This document shows positions 1 to 5,123 of a DNA stretch of 5,812 nucleotides, one piece after another. This DNA comes from Candidatus Methanomethylophilaceae archaeon. GTDB lineage: Archaea > Thermoplasmatota > Thermoplasmata > Methanomassiliicoccales > Methanomethylophilaceae. The position numbers were made by a program, and so were the translations under genes. The notes below the pieces were generated by a model, which was not told where the DNA came from, did not search any database, and saw only the letters and a program-made list of their open reading frames with translations. Within the stretch, counting starts at the first letter, position 1; the number at the start of each line of letters is the position of its first letter. Location of the stretch: positions 1 through 5,812 of the forward strand of contig JAEDJU010000086.1 of assembly GCA_016296195.1 (NCBI GenBank), in the 5' to 3' direction.

Positions 1-740
1 AGACTTTGAATGAATCAGAAGACTGGGTTACTTGTCCTCTCGGTATCGATGTTGTCCGTCTCCCATTCTGGGAGGATAATGTGACAGTTTCCGCCGTCAT
101 TACATTGGGATATCTCATTAACGAAGAGGATAACGCATATGCATATGCGGAGACTGCTGACTATGTACTGAAGACTATCGAGGAGAAGACGAAGAACATC
201 GCCCTCAAAGACAGACCTCTAGTATTCGCATCGTACAATGGAACCAAGATCTCAACCATGCACAACGGAGTTAACGAAGTCGTCACTGCTGCCGGTGGAA
301 GGACAGTGATAGATGAGGGATACACACCTGGTATGAGCGTGGACGCAGAGACAGTGGCCCTTACAATGAAACCTGACTTCATCGTGTTTAGCATCTACCA
401 GGGATTCCTGGAGACATTCGTTGATCACGACACTACGAAGAAGGTCATGTATGACACTGCAGCGAAGACAGATGGCAAATACATCAGTTTCGTGGATCAC
501 ACCCAGGCATACAAAGACGGAAATGTGATCGTTTTCGGTCAAGGTACATTCATGGGACCAGCAAGCTACATCACCGTGGCATATCTAGCCAATGCAATCT
601 ATCCCGACCTATTTGACTTCGATGTGGACCAGATGTTCAAGGATTACATCCAAAAATACCACTCCGACTACAGCTTCGAAGACTTCGAGGGGATCAATTA
701 CTTCAACCTCTCGGATGTGAAGGAGTATTACGGAAGTTGA
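1..740 (+). CDS. ABC importer substrate-binding protein, FecB/BtuF-like (5'-partial)
   Basis: This is the C-terminal 245 residues of an extracytoplasmic solute-binding protein of the periplasmic-binding-protein-2 type (iron-siderophore, heme or cobalamin importers). The reading frame is open to the window edge (first whole codon at 3), and family members are usually 330-400 residues. The TTG at 6 is therefore almost certainly internal, and the signal peptide plus most of the N-lobe are missing. Visible parts are the long inter-lobe helix around the AYAYAETADYVLKTIEEK stretch, the C-lobe strand PLVFASYNG, the helix NGVNEVVTAAGGRTV, and the strand KPDFIVFSI that typically follows a VDAETVAL-type helix. 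The C-terminus is acidic and rich in aromatic residues. It heads an operon with a permease and ATPase of the matching importer family, which supports the call. The transported compound cannot be read from the sequence. Confidence 0.88.
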   Translation, partial: TLNESEDWVTCPLGIDVVRLPFWEDNVTVSAVITLGYLINEEDNAYAYAETADYVLKTIEEKTKNIALKDRPLVFASYNGTKISTMHNGVNEVVTAAGGRTVIDEGYTPGMSVDAETVALTMKPDFIVFSIYQGFLETFVDHDTTKKVMYDTAAKTDGKYISFVDHTQAYKDGNVIVFGQGTFMGPASYITVAYLANAIYPDLFDFDVDQMFKDYIQKYHSDYSFEDFEGINYFNLSDVKEYYGS

Positions 741-746
741 ATCAAA

Positions 747-768
747 GGGGCCTCAGGCCCCACCTTTT
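747..768 (+). terminator. Intercistronic hairpin with T-tract (attenuator or processing site)
   Basis: GGGGCC (747-752), loop TCA, GGCCCC (756-761) form a perfect 6-bp G/C stem. It begins 6 nt after the binding-protein stop codon and is followed by ACCTTTT. The shape is that of a weak intrinsic terminator or 3'-end-stabilising hairpin. Because the operon continues immediately, partial termination or RNA processing here would leave more binding-protein mRNA than permease/ATPase mRNA, a common arrangement in importers. The role is inferred; the inverted repeat is seen directly. Confidence 0.6.
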
Positions 769-776
769 AAGGTGAT
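761..776 (+). promoter_or_regulatory. Ribosome-binding site of the methyltransferase gene, inside a small inverted repeat
   Basis: AAGGTGAT (769-776) matches the archaeal Shine-Dalgarno consensus and lies 4 nt before TTG at 781, which decides that start. The candidate GTG at 772 lies inside the Shine-Dalgarno sequence itself, so it is an unlikely start. CACCT (761-765) and AGGTG (770-774) are complementary around a TTTA loop, so the site could fold into a short stem that partly hides it. Confidence 0.6.
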
Positions 777-780
777 TCTA

Positions 781-1497
781 TTGCAACTTACCGATAGCAT
801 CTGCGACTATTGGGATATGAGGAGTTCAGGTTTCTCAGACGCGGTGGTCGATGAGATGAGAGAACGTGGCAACAGTATTTCAGAATGGATATCGAGCACT
901 ACCGGATTAAAAACCGGAAAGGTACTGGACCTGGGTTGTGGTCCAGGTTTCTTCTCAATACCGTTGGCCTCCGCCGATTACGATGTTGTGGGCATAGATT
1001 ATTCATATGAAATGGTTGCCCGTGCTACTGAAAATGCGTCCAGAACCGGAGTTCAACCCGTGTTTATGAGAATGGATGCACAAAACATGACATTCGCCGA
1101 CGAATCCTTCGATCTTATCGTTTCGAGAGACGTCCTATGGAACTTGGAATATCCGGAGAAAGCGTATTCGGAGATACTCCGCGTTCTCAAACCGGGAGGT
1201 AAGGCCCTCATATCAGACGGAAATTATTACCTTCATCTTTATGACCCGGACTTTTCCCGTCCGGAAAGGAAGTACTATTCAGACAACAAACACGAACGCT
1301 TCAATAAAGACAATGTGGATTTCGGAATAATCGAGAGATTAGCAGTCGATCTACCATTGAGCAAAGTCCGCCGTCCGCAGTGGGACATTGATACTGTCAG
1401 AGAAATGGGCGGATCGATAGAGGTGATATCAACAAGGACGGATGGTGACGTCGTTAGGAATTTCGTTGTACTTGTGACAAAGGAGGCCTCATCATGA
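781..1497 (+). CDS. Class I SAM-dependent methyltransferase in importer operon
   Basis: A 238-residue Rossmann-fold methyltransferase (Methyltransf_11/25-like). Motif I, VLDLGCGPGF, is at residues 48-57. The acidic ribose-binding residue is Asp75-76 region (GIDYS), the strand-4 region is FDLIVSRD at about 110-117, and the LRVLKPGG segment sits before strand 5 at about 133-140. The N-terminus ICDYWDMRSSGFS resembles the YW-x-RS opening common in this group, so the later ATG at 817 would cut into conserved sequence. TTG at 781 is preferred because a GGTGAT Shine-Dalgarno lies 4 nt upstream. There is no signal peptide or membrane segment, so it is cytosolic. Its stop overlaps the permease start in an ATGA, which implies translational coupling and a job tied to the imported compound. 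Similar enzymes recur near iron-type ABC importers in anaerobes (from memory). The methyl acceptor is unknown; a metallophore, tetrapyrrole/corrinoid or other small molecule are all possible. Confidence 0.85.
   Translation: MQLTDSICDYWDMRSSGFSDAVVDEMRERGNSISEWISSTTGLKTGKVLDLGCGPGFFSIPLASADYDVVGIDYSYEMVARATENASRTGVQPVFMRMDAQNMTFADESFDLIVSRDVLWNLEYPEKAYSEILRVLKPGGKALISDGNYYLHLYDPDFSRPERKYYSDNKHERFNKDNVDFGIIERLAVDLPLSKVRRPQWDIDTVREMGGSIEVISTRTDGDVVRNFVVLVTKEASS
1481..1486 (+). promoter_or_regulatory. Ribosome-binding site of the permease gene
   Basis: AGGAGG inside the end of the methyltransferase gene, 7 nt before ATG at 1494. A second in-frame ATG at 1500 is 13 nt away, so the first is preferred. 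Confidence 0.75.
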
Positions 1498-2552
1498 CCA
1501 TGGATATAGTAGGCAAGAACTACCACAGGTACATACTCAGAAAGATACTCTTCATCGTAGGATGTATCGTGGCGATGATCCTTGTACTAGGCTATGCTAC
1601 CACCATCGGAACATCTGGAATCTCTGCATGGGAGGTATACAGAGATATATTCTACCATTTCGTAGATCCATCGAAATGTGACGCTGAGGTTGATTGGGCT
1701 GTATTCACCGTCCGTCTCCCCAGAATAATGACAGGGCTCATCGCAGGAATGTCACTGGGTGTCGCAGGAGCCGCCATGCAGAGCATGATGAAGAATCCCT
1801 TGGCGGATCCCTACACCACAGGAATATCGTCAGGTGCATCCTTCGGAGCGACTCTTGCCATCGTCATGGGATTCGACCTCGCAGGCCTTGGAGGTACGGC
1901 CGGACTGGTTGTCACCGCATTCGTATTCTCATTGATTCCCGCAGCAGTGATCATCCTTGTTTCATCACTGAGGAACACCTCTGCGGCGACGATGATATTG
2001 GCTGGTATCGCGGTGATGTATCTGTTCAATGCATGCACGACCCTTATCAAATTGGGTGCATCCGATGCCAGTCTCTCAGCAGTGTTCCAATGGTCCATCG
2101 GTGATCTGAGCGGTGCCACCTGGCAGTCATTCTATGTGATCCTTGTGTTCACCGTCGTCGGAAGCGCGATACTAATGGCAATGTCGAAGAAACTCAACAT
2201 TCTCATCACGGGAGATAAAAGCGCAACAGCTCTTGGACTCAATGCACACAGGCTCAGGATCATGCTACTTGCAATAATCTCACTGATGACAGCTTCTGTT
2301 GTGTGTTTCACCGGTATCATAGGTTTCATAGGACTGGTAGCGCCCCATATCGTTAGGATCTTCCTCGGATCAGACAACAGATATCTGATACCAGCCTCCG
2401 CAGCGTTCGGAGCATTGCTTCTGATGGTTGCCGACTTGATCTCAAGAGTGATCATTGCCCCCACATTCCTCCCAGTAGGAGTGATTACGGCATTCATAGG
2501 ATGTCCTCTGTTCCTATATCTCCTGATCAAGCAGAGAAGGAGCATGTGGTGA
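1494..2552 (+). CDS. FecCD/BtuC-family ABC importer permease
   Basis: A 352-residue polytopic membrane protein of the iron-complex/cobalamin (type II importer) permease family, at the usual length for this family. Hydrophobic segments begin at about residues 17-36 and recur to the C-terminus, compatible with about ten membrane helices. Family landmarks appear in order: RLPRI at 74-78, an AGMSLGVAGAAMQ stretch before NPLADP at 101-106, GISSGASFG at about 110-118, WSIGDLSG at 200-207, the cytoplasmic coupling region GDKSATALGLN at 240-250, GFIGLVAPHIVR at 277-288, and LPVGVITAFIGCP near the end. It would work as a homodimer with the downstream ATPase and receive substrate from the upstream binding protein. 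It overlaps the methyltransferase by 4 nt and ends 4 nt before the ATPase start. Only one permease gene is visible, consistent with a homodimeric pore. Confidence 0.95.
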   Translation: MTMDIVGKNYHRYILRKILFIVGCIVAMILVLGYATTIGTSGISAWEVYRDIFYHFVDPSKCDAEVDWAVFTVRLPRIMTGLIAGMSLGVAGAAMQSMMKNPLADPYTTGISSGASFGATLAIVMGFDLAGLGGTAGLVVTAFVFSLIPAAVIILVSSLRNTSAATMILAGIAVMYLFNACTTLIKLGASDASLSAVFQWSIGDLSGATWQSFYVILVFTVVGSAILMAMSKKLNILITGDKSATALGLNAHRLRIMLLAIISLMTASVVCFTGIIGFIGLVAPHIVRIFLGSDNRYLIPASAAFGALLLMVADLISRVIIAPTFLPVGVITAFIGCPLFLYLLIKQRRSMW

Positions 2553-2553
2553 T
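2548..2553 (+). promoter_or_regulatory. Ribosome-binding site of the ATPase gene, over the permease stop codon
   Basis: GGTGAT spans the permease TGA stop (2550-2552) and lies 3 nt before ATG at 2557. Termination and re-initiation therefore use the same few bases, which favours coupled synthesis of permease and ATPase. Confidence 0.65.
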
Positions 2554-2556
2554 AAT

Positions 2557-3345
2557 ATGAGGATAGATCTGAAGGAATTGGAATTCGGATACGATAGAGA
2601 GAATCCTGTTCTGAAGGACATCTCGTATGTCTTCGACAAACCTGAGTTCATATGCATAATGGGACCCAACGGTGTAGGAAAGTCTACTTTGATCCACTGT
2701 ATCAACAAGATCCTCAAACCTACAGGAGGTGCCGTTCTGATCAATGACAAGGATGTTTCAGAGATGAAACTGAAAGAATTGGCAGCTAATATGGGATATG
2801 TACCCAACGCTACTGAGGATTCCTTCCCACTGACCGTCGTTGACACCATCATGGTGGGGCTTCAGAATGACTACAAGTTCGGAACATCGGATGAGGACCT
2901 TCGCAAGGTATACGATGTACTGGAGATGATGTCCATAGAACATCTGGCCATGAGGAACTTCGATGAATTATCGGCAGGACAACATCAGAAGGTCATGCTG
3001 GCCAGAGGGTTGGTGAGATCTCCCGAAGTCGTGCTCTTAGATGAACCTACATCTAACTTGGATATCAAGCACCAGATAGAAGTGACAAAGGTATTGAGCA
3101 AACTCCCTGCCGAGAAGGGGATGATGATCATCATGATTAGTCATGACATCAACATCACGGCGAAGTATGCTGACAGGATAATCCTGATGCATGATGGAAA
3201 TATCTTTGCCGTAGGAACAGCAGAGGAGGTCCTTACGAAGGAGAATCTCAGGACTGTATACGGGGTGGATGCGGACATAGTTATCCACAACGGACGCCCC
3301 CATGTAATACTGAACGACACCATTTCCTCTGATAAAGAACTTTGA
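2557..3345 (+). CDS. FecE/BtuD-family ABC importer ATP-binding protein
   Basis: A 262-residue ABC ATPase that powers the importer from the cytoplasmic face. Motifs seen: aromatic A-loop region GY at 11-12, Walker A GPNGVGKST at 36-44, signature LSAGQ at 138-142 (the LSGGQ variant often seen in archaeal iron-type ATPases), Walker B VVLLDE at 158-163 with catalytic Glu163, D-loop SNLD at 166-169, and switch His196 in MISHD. The Q-loop position is odd: the usual YVPQ reads YVPN, with Asn84 in place of glutamine. The C-terminal segment with VYGVDADIVIHNGRPHVI resembles the tail of FecE-type proteins. ATG at 2557 has a Shine-Dalgarno 3 nt upstream. Last gene of the operon, followed at once by a hairpin terminator. 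Confidence 0.94.
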   Translation: MRIDLKELEFGYDRENPVLKDISYVFDKPEFICIMGPNGVGKSTLIHCINKILKPTGGAVLINDKDVSEMKLKELAANMGYVPNATEDSFPLTVVDTIMVGLQNDYKFGTSDEDLRKVYDVLEMMSIEHLAMRNFDELSAGQHQKVMLARGLVRSPEVVLLDEPTSNLDIKHQIEVTKVLSKLPAEKGMMIIMISHDINITAKYADRIILMHDGNIFAVGTAEEVLTKENLRTVYGVDADIVIHNGRPHVILNDTISSDKEL

Positions 3346-3376
3346 AAAACTGGAGGGGTTACCCTCCATTCATTAA
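3344..3376. terminator. Bidirectional terminator between convergent units
   Basis: TGGAGGG (3351-3357), loop GTTA, CCCTCCA (3362-3368) form a perfect 7-bp stem starting 5 nt after the ATPase stop codon. On the plus strand it is followed by TTCATTAATT. On the minus strand the same hairpin is followed by GTTTTTC (3350-3344), the better T-tract. It can therefore end the importer mRNA rightward and the Sel1-gene mRNA leftward. Function is inferred from shape. Confidence 0.6.
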
Positions 3377-3496
3377 TTGGATCATAATGTTAGTTGGAAA
3401 TCACCCATTTCAGACTATATCACTCTTTTCAAACAGTGATGCCGGTCACGCTCAAATTTATGGTACCAGAAGGATGCTCACAAAGCTTTTCATATA
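3377..3496. other. Gene-free spacer between convergent genes
   Basis: About 120 nt, A/T-richer than the flanking genes. No credible coding frame and no tRNA-like fold was seen. It contains one 6-bp inverted repeat, ATCACT (3419-3424) and AGTGAT (3435-3440) around a 10-nt loop, plus a weaker GAAAT/ATTTC pair (3397-3411). If leftward transcription runs to the bidirectional terminator, this would be the 3' untranslated region of the Sel1-gene mRNA. Confidence 0.5.
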
Positions 3497-4387
3497 TTAT
3501 TGTCTGATTTCAGACAGCAATTCCTGGGCTTCCTCGATACCGTTGTCAGCGGCCATCTTCAACCATTTGACCGCCTCATCCCTGTTCTGCTCCACACCGA
3601 TGCCGTTGAGATAGTAGTATCCGGCCATGTGCATCGCGGTGGATACACCGTCCATTGCGGCGTTGATGAAACACTCGAAGGACTTCTCCGCATCGGGGCC
3701 GTCCGAACCGATTCCCTCAGAATAGAGATATCCCAGCCTCTCTGTGGCGAAGGCATCACCGTCTCCGGATCCCTTCATATAGCATTCGGCCGCCTTCTGG
3801 AGGTCGATCTGCGTTCCGACACCGAACTCATAACAGATGCCAAGATGAAATGTGGCGTTCAGATTACCGGCCTTCGATGCGGTACGGTACAGCTTGAATG
3901 CCTTGTTCTCATCCCTCTCGACACCGAGGCCCTCCTGATAGAGATATGCGAGATTGGTCCTCGCCTCGGAATTGCCCTGATTCATCGCCAGACGGAAGTA
4001 CCTGGCAGCTTCAGAATAATCCTGCTTCACGGATACACCGTCCATGTAGGCAAGACCCGCGTACAACTGTGCATCGGGGATGCCATCCTCAGCGGCTTTG
4101 ATGGAGTACTGGGCGGCACGGACACTGTCGATCCCATCGTACTGTCCCTGCATGTACAGCCTCACCATCATGGACATGGCCTCGGTCTGACCCTTGTCGA
4201 CGGCCCTCTCCAGATAATCGTATCCGAGAGCCTCATCCTGCTCCACATCCCATCCGAAAAGATATGCCATCGCCAGGGCGTACAACCCATCGGCATCGTC
4301 CTGTGCGGCTAGTTCCCTCACCTGATCGATGTTCAGTTCGACATCACCATCGCTGGCGTGGAAAACGAATCCCCTCTCCTCGTCCAT
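3497..4387 (-). CDS. Sel1-like repeat protein, seven repeats
   Basis: A 296-residue protein made almost wholly of Sel1-like (TPR-related) helix-turn-helix repeats of about 36 residues: 31-67, 68-103, 104-139, 140-175, 176-211, 212-248 and 249-284. The canonical pattern (Ala, LG-x-x-Y, G-x-GV, A, Y, A-x-x-G) is clearest in repeats 4 and 7; repeats 1 and 2 are degenerate, and 1 and 6 carry one extra residue. A 30-residue acidic N-terminus and a 12-residue C-terminal cap complete it. It has no signal peptide or membrane segment, so it is probably a cytosolic protein-protein interaction scaffold; the partner is unknown. The family gives no enzymatic role. ATG at 4387 lacks a Shine-Dalgarno but has a TATA-like box about 26 nt upstream, suggesting a leaderless mRNA. 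It lies 82 nt downstream of the metallopeptidase gene, with its own probable promoter. Confidence 0.92.
   Translation of the reverse strand: MDEERGFVFHASDGDVELNIDQVRELAAQDDADGLYALAMAYLFGWDVEQDEALGYDYLERAVDKGQTEAMSMMVRLYMQGQYDGIDSVRAAQYSIKAAEDGIPDAQLYAGLAYMDGVSVKQDYSEAARYFRLAMNQGNSEARTNLAYLYQEGLGVERDENKAFKLYRTASKAGNLNATFHLGICYEFGVGTQIDLQKAAECYMKGSGDGDAFATERLGYLYSEGIGSDGPDAEKSFECFINAAMDGVSTAMHMAGYYYLNGIGVEQNRDEAVKWLKMAADNGIEEAQELLSEIRQ
3500..3515 (-). repeat. Inverted repeat at the end of the Sel1 gene
   Basis: TGTCTGA (3500-3506) and TCAGACA (3509-3515) are perfectly complementary around two bases, directly abutting the TAA stop codon and encoding the last residues, SEIRQ. There is no good T-tract after it on the minus strand, so it is a poor terminator; it could stabilise the 3' end or be chance. 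Confidence 0.35.
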
Positions 4388-4396
4388 GGGAGAGGG
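4372..4396 (-). promoter_or_regulatory. Inverted repeat enclosing the Sel1-gene start codon
   Basis: CCCTCTCC (4372-4379) and GGAGAGGG (4389-4396) are perfect complements, 8 bp, separated by 9 nt that contain the ATG (4385-4387). In any mRNA starting upstream of 4396 the start codon would sit in the loop of a G/C-rich hairpin. At DNA level it could be an operator over the start site. The repeat is seen; the function is a guess. Confidence 0.4.
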
Positions 4397-4409
4397 ATAT
4401 GCGCCAACG

Positions 4410-4417
4410 TTATTATC
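4410..4417 (-). promoter_or_regulatory. Putative archaeal TATA box of the Sel1 gene
   Basis: On the minus strand GATAATAA, preceded by the purine-rich GGACAA, is centred about 26 nt before the ATG at 4387. That is the archaeal TATA-to-start-site distance, so transcription would begin at or next to the start codon. The absence of a Shine-Dalgarno before the ATG agrees with a leaderless mRNA. Confidence 0.5.
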
Positions 4418-4461
4418 TTGTCCATATGAGGTCTGATCGGAGGGCAGATCGTACGACCATG

Positions 4462-4477
4462 AGTTGTGATCACAACT
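4462..4477. repeat. Perfect 16-bp palindrome over the metallopeptidase stop codon
   Basis: AGTTGTGATCACAACT reads identically on both strands, with no spacer. It covers the peptidase TGA stop (4472-4470) and lies about 45 nt upstream of the Sel1-gene TATA-like box. A spacerless dyad makes a poor RNA hairpin but a good binding site for a dimeric regulator. Confidence 0.45.
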
Positions 4478-5123
4478 TCCTCAGGGCCGCCTCTGCATCC
4501 TTCCATCCGGGATACGCATGCTCCCATTGTCTGAAAACAGAATCATGCACCCTGTGGGATGGACGGTAACCCTGTCTCAGATGGAGGCATTCATGGTACA
4601 CCACGTAATCCAACGTGTGCTCCGACACATCAACTGAGTCCAATGCTGACGAGATACCAACGAGACGGAACATAGTGCTGCAGAATCCTACCCTGCGCTT
4701 ACTGTCCCTGCGCGTCCAGGATATGTAGGAGTTGGATATGTCCGATTCACCCAGAATGCCCGAGTCAAGAAGCCTCTGTACGCTTTCGGACAGATTGTGT
4801 ACATCCCCCGAATCGGAACGGATCAGGTTCCTGGACCTCGATATGTACGTCGGTCTGTTCCTCAGGATGAAGTCATCCGATGTCACGTAATCGAGGAACG
4901 TGTCGGATTCGGACCATTTGAGACCCTTCGCCCTGCGGCAGATCATCACGCACATATCCGAGAGGACATCCTCGGGACATCCCCTCATGTAATCCGAGAT
5001 CTGCATGTGTATGGAGTCCCCTCTGACCATCCAGGAGTAGTAGAACTCCTTCCTCCCGACATACTCCGCGGTGACGATGCCGAAGTATCTTCTGCAAAGC
5101 TGTGCGACGTCAACGCCTTCCAT
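4470..5123 (-). CDS. SprT/YgjP-like zinc metallopeptidase
   Basis: A 217-residue protein with a C-terminal gluzincin-like domain. The zinc-binding helix reads VVYHECLH, with His177, catalytic Glu178 and His181, and the likely third ligand is His193 in RVHDSVFRQWE. This fits the H-x-x-x-F pattern of the DUF45/SprT-like group, as does the end YPGWKDAEAALRKL. Just before it, the WTRRDSKRRVGFC and LVGISSALD strands, followed by LDYVVYHE, also match that group. The N-terminal part (about 36-65: DSIHMQISDYM, then an APE-like helix GCPEDVLSDMCV) is found, from memory, in bacterial and archaeal relatives as well. No signal peptide or membrane segment, so cytosolic; substrate unknown. ATG at 5123 has a GGAGG Shine-Dalgarno and overlaps the YgiQ-family gene by 14 nt. 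A non-peptidase role cannot be excluded. Confidence 0.78.
   Translation of the reverse strand: MEGVDVAQLCRRYFGIVTAEYVGRKEFYYSWMVRGDSIHMQISDYMRGCPEDVLSDMCVMICRRAKGLKWSESDTFLDYVTSDDFILRNRPTYISRSRNLIRSDSGDVHNLSESVQRLLDSGILGESDISNSYISWTRRDSKRRVGFCSTMFRLVGISSALDSVDVSEHTLDYVVYHECLHLRQGYRPSHRVHDSVFRQWEHAYPGWKDAEAALRKL

Noticed and set aside
134..149. Perfect 16-bp palindrome CGCATATGCATATGCG
   Set aside because: It results from two tandem GCATAT copies encoding Ala-Tyr-Ala-Tyr inside the inter-lobe helix of the binding protein; no regulatory context.
925..946. 7-bp inverted repeat CTGGACC/GGTCCAG in the methyltransferase gene
   Set aside because: It falls on the codons of the SAM-binding glycine-rich motif, where G/C-rich complementarity arises easily by chance.
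1246..1264. 6-bp inverted repeat CCGGAC/GTCCGG in the methyltransferase gene
   Set aside because: It lies mid-gene with no T-tract or start site nearby and is short enough to be chance.
3407..3514. Direct repeat ATTTCAGAC at 3407-3415 and 3506-3514
   Set aside because: A single 9-base match in A/T-rich sequence is expected by chance and has no accompanying element structure.
3435..3515. Possible box C/D guide RNA in the convergent spacer
   Set aside because: There is a GTGATG-like C box and a distant CTGA, but no internal C'/D' boxes and no terminal stem, and the CTGA lies inside the Sel1 coding end.
3342..3614. Plus-strand open frame running out of the ATPase gene across the spacer
   Set aside because: It starts inside the ATPase stop region, runs through the terminator hairpin and into antisense of the Sel1 gene, and has no ribosome-binding site.
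3500..4312. Long plus-strand open frame (270 codons) opposite the Sel1-repeat gene
   Set aside because: The minus strand shows seven regular Sel1 repeats, and the repeated codon pattern explains the open antisense frame.
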